Below are positions 7,561 to 16,160 of a stretch of 64,000 nucleotides of DNA, piece by piece. The first letter of the stretch is position 1. Each line of letters opens with the position of its first letter. The notes under the pieces were generated by a model. The model was not told the origin of the DNA and ran no database searches. It saw nothing but the letters and a program-made list of their open reading frames with translations. Source of the DNA: Comamonadaceae bacterium (GTDB taxonomy: Bacteria; Pseudomonadota; Gammaproteobacteria; Burkholderiales; Burkholderiaceae_C); contig CANBUY010000004.1 of NCBI GenBank assembly GCA_947372745.1, positions 23,404 to 87,403 on the forward strand, in the 5' to 3' direction. The position numbers were made by a program, and so were the translations under genes.

Positions 7561-8520
7561 ATGTCAAACGCACCTCATAATTTCAACGCAGCTTCGGTCA
7601 CGGGCTCAACCGATGTCTACCTGATTCTGGGTGATCCGGTGGAGCAGGTTCTGGCGCCTGAGATCTTTAACCCCCTGTTTGCCCTGCTGGGCATCAACGC
7701 TGTGTTGGTGCCTGTTTGCGTGGCGCCTGAGCATTTGTCAGAGTTTGTTAAAACGGCTTTTCTGGCTAAAAACGTGAAGGGCCTGTGGGTCACCATCCCA
7801 CATAAAACCCCTGTCATGGCGGTGCTGTCCCGCTGCAGCGAACTGGCTTTGAGGGCAGGGGCGGTCAATGCAATCCGCCGTCATGCCGACGGTAGCCTGG
7901 AAGGCGGGTTGTTTGATGGCGAAGGCTTGATCGCCTCGCTGGACTATTTCCAGATGCCCTACACCGCGAAAAAAGTACTCATCATTGGGGCGGGCGGGGC
8001 TGCCGCCGCCATTGGCGCCTCGTTGGCTTTGGGTCCGCGGGCTGCCGCCGAGATGGCGTTTTATGACCCGACGCCCGCCAAAGCTCAAGACCTTGCCCAT
8101 CATTTGACCCACCCCGGTAGTGCTTACGTGCGTGCAGCGCACAGCAGCGACCCCAGCGGGTTTGATCTGGTGATCAACGCCTCGCCTCTGGGCTTAAAGC
8201 CCACCGACCCCCTTCCTTGCGATGTCTCTCGCTTAGACGCGCATGCCGCCTTGATGGACATCGTGATGAAAAATCAACCGACGCCCGTGGTGCGTTCGGC
8301 CCGGGCGCGTGGACTGAATGGCCAGCCTGGTTTCGAGATGATGATTCAGCAGGCGGCGCTCTATCTGGAGTTTTTCGGTTTCAACGAGGCTGCTCAACTC
8401 GTCCGGGCCGATGCTACTTTTTTACGTGAAAAAATTTACCCGATGGCTCTGCACGCCGAGATTCAACGCCCCGTGCAGGCGGCCAACCTTTTTGTCAGCG
8501 TACCCGTTCCCACTTATTAA
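7561..8520 (+). CDS. AroE-family dehydrogenase, second divergent paralogue
   Basis: Shikimate dehydrogenase-family protein of 319 residues, with extra tails at both ends compared with the usual 270-280. Catalytic Lys (TIPHK), Asn (GAVNAI), Asp (LFDGEG), a GAGGAA nucleotide loop and the C-terminal Gln (MMIQQAALYLEFFGF) are present. The SxS substrate motif is absent (DPVEQVLAP), and the end of the second Rossmann strand is FYDPT, again acidic and suggesting NAD. It resembles the protein at 1098-1934 more than canonical AroE. It is the first gene of the unit with a Liv-type importer; livK starts 26 bases later. Likely a catabolic oxidoreductase for the imported compound, perhaps a quinate-like alicyclic acid. 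Confidence 0.78.
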   Translation: MSNAPHNFNAASVTGSTDVYLILGDPVEQVLAPEIFNPLFALLGINAVLVPVCVAPEHLSEFVKTAFLAKNVKGLWVTIPHKTPVMAVLSRCSELALRAGAVNAIRRHADGSLEGGLFDGEGLIASLDYFQMPYTAKKVLIIGAGGAAAAIGASLALGPRAAAEMAFYDPTPAKAQDLAHHLTHPGSAYVRAAHSSDPSGFDLVINASPLGLKPTDPLPCDVSRLDAHAALMDIVMKNQPTPVVRSARARGLNGQPGFEMMIQQAALYLEFFGFNEAAQLVRADATFLREKIYPMALHAEIQRPVQAANLFVSVPVPTY

Positions 8521-8546
8521 CTTAGAAAACCCGAGGAGACTCTCTC

Positions 8547-9683
8547 ATGCAAAAACGATTCGCTCTTAAATTAATAGCTGCTTGTGCTATTTTGGCGAGC
8601 TCTACAGCCTCATTTGGTCAAGAGGTCATCAAGATTTCCAACCTGGTTGAACTCTCTGGCGGCGGCGCATCAGCCGGCACCGCTTTCAAAAACGGCGTTG
8701 AGTTGGCGGTCAAGGAAGTCAACGCCGCCGGCGGCATTTTGGGTAAAAAAATTCAGACGACCACTTCAGACACTCAATCCAACCCCGGCGTGGCCAAAGG
8801 TCTGACGCAAAAAGCGGTGGATGATGGCGTGTTTGCCATCTTTGGCCCGGTTTTTTCAGGCTCCATCATGGTCAGTATGGCCGAAAGCCGCAAAGCCGAG
8901 GTGCCCAATTTCACGGGTGGCGAGGCGGCCTCCATCACGGCCCAAGGCAACCCCTACATTTTTCGAACCAGCTTTGGCCAATCCACCAGCTTCCCCAAAG
9001 TGGCCCGTTACATCAATTCGAAAGCCAAAACTTTGGCCGTTATTTATGTGAACAACGACTTCGGCAAAGGCGGTCGTGACGCCATTACCAAGTTGCTGGA
9101 GGGCTCGCCCACCAAGATCGTGGCAGACATCTCCACCGATGCCGGTCAGGTTGACTTTTCAGCTGCTGTATTGAAGGCCAAGCAAAGCAACGCCGATGCC
9201 GTGTTTGTTTACACCAACGAGGAAGAGTCAGCCCGCGCCCTGCGTGAGTTGCGCAAGCAAGGCTGGACCAAGCCCATCATTGGCGAGACCACACTGACCG
9301 GACAAAAGGTGATTGAGCTCGCCGGTGACGCCGCCAATGGCGCACTGGCCCACGTAGGCCTGACAGTGGATGCCCCCCAGTTCAAAGCATTCGGTGCCAA
9401 GTACCAGCAAGAGTACAAGGCCGTGTCTGACCACAACGGTATCAAAGGTTACACCGGTGTTTACATTTTGAAAGCCGCCATTGAAAAGGCCGGCAAGCTC
9501 GACCGCAAGGCCGTCGCAGCAGCCTTGAAAAACGCCAGTTTCAGCGTCAAACAGACCCCTGGCCTGTTGCTGGATGTGTCGTTTGACGACAAAGGCGACA
9601 TGGACCGTGAGAGCTTCATGGTCGAAGTGAAGGGCGGTCACCAGGTGGTGGTGGAAACGTTGCCAGCACTGGGCAAAAAATAA
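8547..9683 (+). CDS. Liv-type ABC importer, periplasmic binding protein
   Basis: Receptor of the branched-chain-amino-acid-type (HAAT) ABC family, 378 residues, periplasmic. A signal peptide (about 1-24) precedes the Leu/Ile/Val-binding fold (VIKISNLVELSGGGASAG, then QSNPGVAKGLTQKAV). GAGGAG lies 9 bases before the ATG. The coding stretch for residues 8-24 coincides with a dispersed repeat. Linked permeases and ATPases follow (9777-13189), and an intergenic stem-loop separates it from livH. The ligand is unknown; linkage to an AroE-like enzyme and a PcaR/PobR-like regulator suggests an alicyclic or aromatic acid instead of a branched-chain amino acid. Confidence 0.9.
   Translation: MQKRFALKLIAACAILASSTASFGQEVIKISNLVELSGGGASAGTAFKNGVELAVKEVNAAGGILGKKIQTTTSDTQSNPGVAKGLTQKAVDDGVFAIFGPVFSGSIMVSMAESRKAEVPNFTGGEAASITAQGNPYIFRTSFGQSTSFPKVARYINSKAKTLAVIYVNNDFGKGGRDAITKLLEGSPTKIVADISTDAGQVDFSAAVLKAKQSNADAVFVYTNEEESARALRELRKQGWTKPIIGETTLTGQKVIELAGDAANGALAHVGLTVDAPQFKAFGAKYQQEYKAVSDHNGIKGYTGVYILKAAIEKAGKLDRKAVAAALKNASFSVKQTPGLLLDVSFDDKGDMDRESFMVEVKGGHQVVVETLPALGKK
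8566..8617 (+). repeat. Dispersed repeat, copy 2 of 6, inside a signal-peptide coding region
   Basis: About 52 bases aligning with copies at 30469, 39861, 57319 and 63493: AATTAATAGCTGCTTGTGCT, then TCTACAGCCTCATTTGG at the distal end. Translated in the livK frame it supplies residues 8-24, the hydrophobic core and C-region of the signal peptide (LIAACAILASSTASFG). Confidence 0.6.
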
Positions 9684-9694
9684 GCGGTGATTCA

Positions 9695-9757
9695 AACGGG
9701 CCGAGCCTGTTATCAGGCCCGTTGTTGATCTCATTGCCCGCCCCATGACAGGCTCGG
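9695..9757 (+). promoter_or_regulatory. Alternative RNA structures between livK and livH
   Basis: AACGGGCC (9695-9702) pairs perfectly with GGCCCGTT (9716-9723). CCGAGCCTGT (9701-9710), mostly the loop of that hairpin, is also perfectly complementary to ACAGGCTCGG (9748-9757), just upstream of the livH ribosome site. The two pairings either compete or form a pseudoknot. A role in setting receptor versus permease expression is an inference. Confidence 0.5.
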
Positions 9758-9776
9758 GGCTTGCGCAGGAACTCCC

Positions 9777-10652
9777 ATGACCGATTTTCTACAACTGTTC
9801 TTAAGTGGCTTGGCCACGGGCGCCATCTACGGGTTGGCCGCTTTGGGCTTTACGCTGCTATGGCAAGCCAGTGGCACCATCAACTTTGCACAAGGCGAGT
9901 TTGTCATGCTGCCCGCCTTCATGATGATTGGCTTCATGGCGCTGGGCGCCCCGCTGGTGGTGAGCTTTGTGTTCTCGGTGGTGCTGGCCGTGGTCGTTTT
10001 GGGCTGGGTGTTCAAGCGCGGCATTGTCGACCCGTTGTTCAAGTACGGCATGATGCCTATCGTGGTGGCCACCATTGGTTTGTCCATTGCCATGCGCAAT
10101 GGCCTGCGGGCGGGTTACAGCGCTGAGGCGCATCCTTTCCCCAGCCTATTTGCAGACAAGATTTACAACATTGCAGGTGTCACCGTGACGCTGTCAGACG
10201 TGGGCACCTTCGTATTGGCCTTGGCCCTGGTGTTGGCTACGCAAGCCTTCATGACCAAAACTGTCACGGGTCGGGCCATGCAGGCCGTGGCGCAAAACAC
10301 CGAGAGCGCCTCGGTGCTGGGCATCAACGTGCCACGCATGATTTTTTACGCATTTGCCATCAACGCCGTGCTCGCCGTGGCTGCCGCCTTGTTGGTGACG
10401 CCCACCTACCTGGCCAAATTCGATATGGGCGAGTCGTTGGGAAACAAGGCATTTTTTGCCGCCATCATCGGGGGTTTCAACAACTCACGCGGTGCGCTGT
10501 TGGGCGGCCTGATTGTGGGCGTGTGCGAGAACCTGGCCGCCGCCTACATTTCACCTGCCTACAAAGACGCAGTGGCACTCGTCATCTTCATGGTGGTTAT
10601 TTTGTTCAAGCCGCAAGGGCTGCTGGGCAAAAAAGAAGAACGCAAGGTTTGA
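9777..10652 (+). CDS. Liv-type ABC importer permease, LivH family
   Basis: Inner-membrane permease of 291 residues with about eight hydrophobic segments. It starts with FLSGLATGAIYGLAALGFTL and contains GTINFAQGEFVM near residue 40, both hallmarks of LivH proteins; a conserved GFNNSRGALLGGLIVG stretch near residue 230 is also typical. The ATG has GCAGGA 7 bases upstream. Partner of the receptor at 8547 and of LivM at 10660. Confidence 0.93.
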   Translation: MTDFLQLFLSGLATGAIYGLAALGFTLLWQASGTINFAQGEFVMLPAFMMIGFMALGAPLVVSFVFSVVLAVVVLGWVFKRGIVDPLFKYGMMPIVVATIGLSIAMRNGLRAGYSAEAHPFPSLFADKIYNIAGVTVTLSDVGTFVLALALVLATQAFMTKTVTGRAMQAVAQNTESASVLGINVPRMIFYAFAINAVLAVAAALLVTPTYLAKFDMGESLGNKAFFAAIIGGFNNSRGALLGGLIVGVCENLAAAYISPAYKDAVALVIFMVVILFKPQGLLGKKEERKV

Positions 10653-10659
10653 TGTTGCC

Positions 10660-11658
10660 ATGAAGAAAATTACTCTTATTTCCATAGCGCTCTGCGCAGG
10701 GCTGATGTTGCTTGCACCTCAGTTTCTTAAAAATTACGGTATTTACCTGCTGACCTATTGGCTGATCTTCATCATCGCCACCATGGGCCTGAATTTGACA
10801 GTGGGTTACGCCGGTCAAAAATCTTTGGGCCACGCTGCTTTCTTTGGCATTGGTGCCTACACCGTCGCCATTTTGATGAAAGTCGGCTTCAGCTTCTGGC
10901 TGGGTTTGCCCGCAGCGGCGCTCATCTGCTTTGTTGTGGGAATTTTGCTAGGCTTTCCGGCCCTGCGGGTGCAGACCATTTATCTGGCCTTTGCCACCCT
11001 GGGTTTTAACACCGCCATCTGGCTGGTGATGCGCAATGAAGAGTGGCTCACCGGGGGCACCTTTGGCATCAATAACATTGCCCGACCTTCGCTGTTTGGC
11101 TTTTCGCTGGAGGGTAATCTGGCTTATTACTACTTCACGCTGGGCGTCACAGTGTTGATGGCTTTGCTGCTTTGGGGCTTGCTGCGCAGCCCGTGGGGCA
11201 AAGCCTTTACGGCTCTGCGGGACAACCCCATTCGGGCCGAGAGCCTGGGGGTGGACATTCAGACCTACACGTTGCTGAGCTTTGCCATTGGGGCGGTTTA
11301 TGCGGGTATTGCTGGTGCGCTATTTGCCTCATTGGTTCAATTTATCGAGCCCGCGCCTTTCACCGTAGGCGCCTCCATCATGATGTACCTGATGGTGGTG
11401 GTGGGCGGGCCTGGTTACTTCCTGGGCCCCGTGTTAGGTGCTGCGGTAGGCGTGATTTTGCCGGAGTGGCTGCGCTTTGCCCAAGCCTGGTATCTGTTTA
11501 TCTTTGGTGCGGCCGTGGTCCTCTTGATGATCTGGCTGCCCGATGGCTTGCTCAGCATCCCTGACCGATTGAAAGCCAAACGCCAGTCCAAACTCGACTC
11601 CGCAGCGCGTGCCGCCGCCGGGCAATCCGCCGCTAAAAACCTGGGAGCCCAGCCATGA
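10660..11658 (+). CDS. Liv-type ABC importer permease, LivM family
   Basis: Second permease subunit, 332 residues, about nine to ten membrane segments. LNLTVGYAGQKSLGHAAFFG is the LivM signature, and ALRDNPIRAESLG is the cytoplasmic coupling helix that contacts the ATPases. The ATG at 10660 lies 7 bases after the livH stop; a longer frame from 10513 runs through livH in another frame and is not credible. The last residues overlap the livG start as ATGA. Confidence 0.92.
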   Translation: MKKITLISIALCAGLMLLAPQFLKNYGIYLLTYWLIFIIATMGLNLTVGYAGQKSLGHAAFFGIGAYTVAILMKVGFSFWLGLPAAALICFVVGILLGFPALRVQTIYLAFATLGFNTAIWLVMRNEEWLTGGTFGINNIARPSLFGFSLEGNLAYYYFTLGVTVLMALLLWGLLRSPWGKAFTALRDNPIRAESLGVDIQTYTLLSFAIGAVYAGIAGALFASLVQFIEPAPFTVGASIMMYLMVVVGGPGYFLGPVLGAAVGVILPEWLRFAQAWYLFIFGAAVVLLMIWLPDGLLSIPDRLKAKRQSKLDSAARAAAGQSAAKNLGAQP

Positions 11659-12443
11659 CCCACCCCCACCACCATGACCGCGCCGTGGGTCAACCTGTCC
11701 TTCAAGTGACCGGGCTTAAAAAAGCTTACGGCGCCATTCAAGCCGTTGGCGGCGTCAGCTTTCAGGTCATGCCGGGCGAAATATTTGGGGTCATCGGCCC
11801 CAACGGCTCGGGTAAAACCACGCTGTTTAATAGCATGCTGGGCCAGATCACGCCCGATGCCGGAAAGATTGAACTCAACGGCGAAGACGTGACCTCCTGT
11901 GGGCCACTTGAACTCAACCGCCGCGGTGTCGGGCGCACCTTCCAGACGCTGCAGGTATTTGGCAAGATGACGGTGCGCGACAACCTGATCGTGGCTGCCC
12001 AAGAGCACTCCGGTACGATGTTCAGCCGCATGTTCGCCCCCAGCGACTCGGGGTTGGGCGCCAAGGCAGACGCGCTGATTGACCAGTTCCGCATCCGCCA
12101 TGTGGCCGACAAGAAAGCCGGTGAGTTGTCTTACGGTCAGCAAAAGCTGGTCGACATTGCCATGGCTTTCATGAGCGAGCCCGACCTGGTTTTGCTGGAT
12201 GAGCCCTGCGCTGGTGTTAACCCGAGTCTTGTGGGGGGCATCAGCACGCTGCTGAAGGAACTCAACCGCAACCCGAAGATCGGCAAAAAAAGCTCCTTCG
12301 TCGTCATTGAGCACAACATGGACTTTGTGATGGACCTGTGCCACCGCATCATGGTGATGGTGGAGGGGAAGGTGATGGCCATTGGCACGCCGGCCCAGAT
12401 TCGGGCCAATAAACAGGTGCTGGACGCCTATCTGGGAAGCTGA
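11655..12443 (+). CDS. Liv-type ABC importer ATPase, LivG family
   Basis: Cytoplasmic ATP-binding subunit of 262 residues with Walker A GPNGSGKTT, Q-loop region GRTFQTLQVF, signature ELSYGQQKLV, Walker B LVLLDEPCAGVNP and switch His in VIEHNMDFVM. The longer loop between Q-loop and signature and the C-terminal IGTPAQIRANKQVLDAYLG are LivG features. The N-terminus carries a short His-rich stretch (HPHHHD). The ATG overlaps the livM stop by four bases. Confidence 0.93.
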   Translation: MTHPHHHDRAVGQPVLQVTGLKKAYGAIQAVGGVSFQVMPGEIFGVIGPNGSGKTTLFNSMLGQITPDAGKIELNGEDVTSCGPLELNRRGVGRTFQTLQVFGKMTVRDNLIVAAQEHSGTMFSRMFAPSDSGLGAKADALIDQFRIRHVADKKAGELSYGQQKLVDIAMAFMSEPDLVLLDEPCAGVNPSLVGGISTLLKELNRNPKIGKKSSFVVIEHNMDFVMDLCHRIMVMVEGKVMAIGTPAQIRANKQVLDAYLGS

Positions 12444-12445
12444 TT

Positions 12446-13189
12446 ATGTCGGAAGAAACCTGTATTGAATTTGTTGATGTGGTGGCGGGCTACAAGGATT
12501 TCATGATCCTCAATAACCTGTCTTTCAAAGCCAAGCGCGGCACCATCACGCTCTTGCTCGGGCCAAATGGCGCCGGGAAATCAACGGTGCTGAAAACCCT
12601 CTTTGGCCTGTTGAAGCCGCGTCAGGGCCAGATATTGCTTAATGGCACGGATGTCAGCGGCGCCACCCAAAAATCCCTGCTGGCGCAAGGCATTGCTTTT
12701 GTGCCGCAAGGGCGCAATCTGTTTGGCCAGCTCACGGTCTATCAAAACCTTGAACTCGGTGGCATCACGCTGGGCATGAAGACCACACACGAGCGTATTC
12801 CTGAGGTGCTGGAATTTTTTCCCCGTGTCAAGGAACGCATGAATTCGATGGCTTCCGCCTTGTCGGGCGGTGAGCAAAAGCAGCTTGAAATTGGCCGCGC
12901 CTTGTTGCTGCGCCCCAAGGTGTTGTTAATTGACGAGCCTTCCATTGGTCTGTCACCCTTGGTGGTGCAAGACGTGTTCCGCTTATTGCGCAAGCTGGCC
13001 GACCAGGGCACCACAGTGCTGATGGTGGAGCAAAACGTCAAGAGCGCCTTGAAGATTTCAGACGAAGCGATTGCGCTGGAGTCCGGCCGACTGGTATTGC
13101 AAAAACCAGCGTCTGAGCTGCTGGCTGATCCGCACATCGAACGCCTGTTTTTAGGCGGGGCGCATGCCGGCGCAGGCACCACCGTTTAA
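12446..13189 (+). CDS. Liv-type ABC importer ATPase, LivF family
   Basis: Second ATPase subunit, 247 residues. It has Walker A GPNGAGKST, the LivF-type stretch GIAFVPQGRNLFGQLTVYQN, signature ALSGGEQKQLEIGRAL, Walker B VLLIDEPSIGLSP and switch His replaced by Gln in MVEQNVKSAL, as usual in LivF. It starts two bases after the livG stop and closes the operon that begins with the AroE-like gene at 7561. Confidence 0.93.
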   Translation: MSEETCIEFVDVVAGYKDFMILNNLSFKAKRGTITLLLGPNGAGKSTVLKTLFGLLKPRQGQILLNGTDVSGATQKSLLAQGIAFVPQGRNLFGQLTVYQNLELGGITLGMKTTHERIPEVLEFFPRVKERMNSMASALSGGEQKQLEIGRALLLRPKVLLIDEPSIGLSPLVVQDVFRLLRKLADQGTTVLMVEQNVKSALKISDEAIALESGRLVLQKPASELLADPHIERLFLGGAHAGAGTTV

Positions 13190-13242
13190 ATTCGGGTCGC
13201 TGATGTGCTCGCAAGCGAGGTTGCTGCCTTTTAAAATAAGGC

Positions 13243-13986
13243 ATGCAAACACTTAAACGATCTCTCCAGCTTTCTGGTGCCACCAATTTCCGTGATTTGG
13301 GGGGCTACGCAGGGCAGGGGGGGCGGTCGGTGCGCTGGCGCCAGTTGTTCAGGTCAGACCATCTGGCTGATTTGACGCCTGAAGATCTGCGCTTGATCGA
13401 CCGCCTGGGCGTGGCCCGGGTATTTGATTTCCGGGGAAAGACCGAGCGCCTGGCCCAAGCCTGTGCCATTCCCGGCGCGGTCGTTCATTCGTTGGCGATT
13501 GAGCCCACGGTGGTGCAAGGTCTGAAAACCTTGATTGATGCGGGCCAGTTGGTGACCGTGGACAACACGGTCGGCTTGATGCAGCAAACCTACCGAGATT
13601 TTGTGCTCGACAACTCGCCCCGTTTTGCCGAATTTTTTGGCCACTTGTTGGCTGATGATGCGCCGCTGGTGTTTCATTGCACCGCCGGCAAAGACCGCAC
13701 CGGTTTTGCGGCCGCCTTGCTGCTGGAGGCTTTGGGTGTGCCGCGTGCGGTCATCCTGCAAGACTATTTGCTCACCAATGATTACTACCAAATGCCAAAG
13801 GCCAACCCGGCGGGCCTGCCGCAAGAAGTCATGAACGTGCTGTGGCGCGTGCAAGCCAACTTCCTTGAGGCGGCTTTTGAGGTGGTGGAAGCTGATTTTG
13901 GCAGCGTACCCCGCTACCTGAAGGAGGCGTTGGGCGTTGATGCTCAAGCCCAGGCGCGCTTGGCGGCGCTCTATCTGCAAGGCTGA
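13243..13986 (+). CDS. Tyrosine/dual-specificity phosphatase (Y_phosphatase3 family)
   Basis: A 247-residue cytoplasmic phosphatase with the C-x5-R loop HCTAGKDRTG (Cys146, Arg152). The N-terminal signature NFRDLGGY and the RSDHLADLT segment match the bacterial tyrosine/serine phosphatase family related to lipid phosphatase-like enzymes. It begins 53 bases after livF and may be read from its own promoter; no functional link to the importer is evident. Convergent with the small membrane protein at 14020. Confidence 0.85.
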   Translation: MQTLKRSLQLSGATNFRDLGGYAGQGGRSVRWRQLFRSDHLADLTPEDLRLIDRLGVARVFDFRGKTERLAQACAIPGAVVHSLAIEPTVVQGLKTLIDAGQLVTVDNTVGLMQQTYRDFVLDNSPRFAEFFGHLLADDAPLVFHCTAGKDRTGFAAALLLEALGVPRAVILQDYLLTNDYYQMPKANPAGLPQEVMNVLWRVQANFLEAAFEVVEADFGSVPRYLKEALGVDAQAQARLAALYLQG

Positions 13987-14019
13987 TCAGAGAAAGTCAC
14001 AAAGCACTTTGGGAAAGGC

Positions 14020-14445
14020 CTAGAGCTGGACTTGTGTCAACGCCCAGCCCACGACCACAAGCTGGGTGATGTTCAGCACGATACCCGCCATGTGCAGTTT
14101 GCGAAACTGGCGAATTAAATGAATGTCGCTCTCATGCATCGTGGTACGCAGGACGTCCATGCGTGGGAGCAGCCAGCGGTGCATGCCTGTCGACAGCAGT
14201 GCTATACAGGCGGTGCACACCGAAAGCAGTGGCCGACCGGCCAAGGCATGACCTATTGTGGCGGCCGTCGCCAGCAGAGCGACCAAGCGGTAGCAATAGT
14301 GAAAAACTTGCCGAACCACTCGTGAATCCATCGGCAGTTTGTGCTTCAGAATCAGCAGCGGTATCGTCCCCAGCACGGAGAACCCCAATGACATGAGCAG
14401 CAGTACTGTTGAGACCAGAGCGAGCGCCTTGATTAGCATGAGCAA
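14020..14445 (-). CDS. Small integral membrane protein, unknown function
   Basis: A 141-residue protein with four hydrophobic segments (about 5-30, 48-68, 72-90 and 118-138) and a positively charged loop (RWLLPRMDVLRTTMHES). Family not recognised with certainty; it resembles small inner-membrane proteins of the DUF2269/DUF4149 kind. It lies downstream of the MFS gene on the same strand with an 85-base gap. The frame is open with a plausible N-terminal anchor (MLMLIKALALVSTVLLLMSL). Confidence 0.6.
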   Translation of the reverse strand: MLMLIKALALVSTVLLLMSLGFSVLGTIPLLILKHKLPMDSRVVRQVFHYCYRLVALLATAATIGHALAGRPLLSVCTACIALLSTGMHRWLLPRMDVLRTTMHESDIHLIRQFRKLHMAGIVLNITQLVVVGWALTQVQL

Positions 14446-14530
14446 TTCCCTGATCCGATTGATTTCATACTGTACCCCAAGCTTTTGTGCCTTATAAGAT
14501 GAAAAAACGAGTGGCTAAGTGTTTAAGTCA

Positions 14531-15745
14531 CTAATCAGGTAGTGGATCTGGCAAGCGCTTCAAAGTGCGAACTTTTGACGCCGTGATGACGATAGCTTGC
14601 ACGGTGAATCCTGCGACAACCAACCACAGGCTGACCGAGACCGGCCAGGTGATACCCACAAAGCCTCCCAAGGCTGCACCGATTGGGCGCGCACCAGTGC
14701 TGGCCACGATGTTGATCGACGTGACCCGTCCGATCATGGCGCGTGGCGTTACGGTTTGCCGCAAAGTGGTGGAGGTGATGGTCCAAATGATGGGACCCAC
14801 ACCAAAGAAAAAATACGACAAGGCGGCCATCCAACCGTGCGGCCAGACCAAAGAGAGGGCCATGGTTAATGCGGCTAGAACTGAAAAATAAGGCCCAAGC
14901 AAAATCGCCTGTCCAAAAGGCAAAGCACCCACCACACGCGGGGCCAACAAGGCGCCCACCACCATCCCCACGCCATAACAGGCCAGGGTCACACCTACCC
15001 CGCTGGCATCCAAACCCAGAACGCGTATCGCATACGGTACATAGGCTGCTTGAAGCATGAACCATGCAATGTTCCAGAAGATTGACGTGAACATAATGGG
15101 TCTGAGTAGATCACTGCGCCACACCCACAGGGCACCGTCTTTGAGCTCCAGCAAGGGGTGGCGCGGCGGTAAGGGGGCGCGCACAGGCTCAGCGATACCG
15201 CGAAGAAACAGCACCGCCACAAGCGACAGCATGCCTGACAGCACAAACGCAGCCGAGGCCCCGGTCCATGCAATCAAGGCCCCAGCCAGGGCGGGTCCTG
15301 CGGCAAAAGCAGTGCTGCGGGCCAGTTCCAGTCGGCCATTGGCACGGGCCAAGCCCGCCACCGGCACCAGTGCCGGCACCAGCGATGGCGCAGCCACACT
15401 GAAAGCCACCGTGCCAACGGCCGCCATAAATCCAATGATCGCCAAAGCCCCAATTGAAACCTCACCAATTGCCACCAGCATGAACAGCAGCAACAAGGCG
15501 ATGGCGCGCAACGACTCGGCCAACACCATCAAACGTTTGCGTGAGGTGCGGTCAGCCAGCAAACCCAATGGAATGGACAGCAGCAAAAAAGGCAGCGACT
15601 GAATAGAGGCCAAAAAACCGATTTCACCGGGCCCGGCATGCAGCAGCAACACCGCCACAATGGGCACGGCTGCCAAACTAAGCTGTTCAGCCGATTGGGC
15701 GAGAAGATTGGACCAAGCCAAGCGACGAAAGGAAGGAGAGAGCAT
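14531..15745 (-). CDS. MFS exporter, EntS-like (MFS_3 family)
   Basis: Major facilitator protein of 404 residues and about 12 membrane segments. The loop-2/3 motif GLLADRTSRKRLMVLAESLR and the context SLPFLLLSIPLG are typical of the EntS/MFS_3 efflux group, used for siderophores or drugs. The ATG at 15745 is preferred to an in-frame TTG at 15754. It is isolated, with a 400-base non-coding stretch upstream. Substrate unknown. Confidence 0.85.
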   Translation of the reverse strand: MLSPSFRRLAWSNLLAQSAEQLSLAAVPIVAVLLLHAGPGEIGFLASIQSLPFLLLSIPLGLLADRTSRKRLMVLAESLRAIALLLLFMLVAIGEVSIGALAIIGFMAAVGTVAFSVAAPSLVPALVPVAGLARANGRLELARSTAFAAGPALAGALIAWTGASAAFVLSGMLSLVAVLFLRGIAEPVRAPLPPRHPLLELKDGALWVWRSDLLRPIMFTSIFWNIAWFMLQAAYVPYAIRVLGLDASGVGVTLACYGVGMVVGALLAPRVVGALPFGQAILLGPYFSVLAALTMALSLVWPHGWMAALSYFFFGVGPIIWTITSTTLRQTVTPRAMIGRVTSINIVASTGARPIGAALGGFVGITWPVSVSLWLVVAGFTVQAIVITASKVRTLKRLPDPLPD

Positions 15746-16160
15746 CAGGCGCAATCAGAGGGGTGAGTGGGGTCATGCAAGTCATGACCTATGTTCCTCA
15801 TTTTGTGTGGCGTGCTCTGGGCCACTTGTCACCAACGTTGCTCAGCTGGAAAGTTCTAGCTTTCGGCTGGACACTTCGCTTTGAGCTCTTGATCTCCATC
15901 GCATGGGTTTGATGGGCAGGTGCAGACCCTCAGCCGACGTTCGAAAAAATAGACATTCCCTACAAGACTTGCATGAACGGCTGTTCACCAACGGCCGCTT
16001 TAGGGTATCCCGCACAAAAAATTGCGCAAGCAATCACTATGGCCAAGAGGATCAGCCTGTCATAGCACCAGCTTGATCCAGACGCCGTTAGATGGCCAAA
16101 ACGCGGGTGCGACAGATGACATTTGCTGATGTAAAGCTCCACTTGGGGCAGGTTGATCAG
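15746..16160. other. Non-coding stretch, nothing convincing
   Basis: 415 bases between the MFS start and the stop of the galactarate-operon hydrolase, both on the minus strand. It must hold the MFS promoter. Short frames here (for example 15842-16033 minus) show no family features. AGTTCTAGCTTTCGGCTGG near 15851 can form a small hairpin. The base composition is lower in G+C than neighbouring genes. Confidence 0.4.

Noticed and set aside
10513..10659. 49-codon upstream extension of the livM frame
   Set aside because: Overlaps the livH gene in another frame; the ATG at 10660 gives a normal LivM start.
13208..13219. CTCGC-AA-GCGAG hairpin after livF
   Set aside because: Loop too short for the full stem and no T tract; not called as a terminator.
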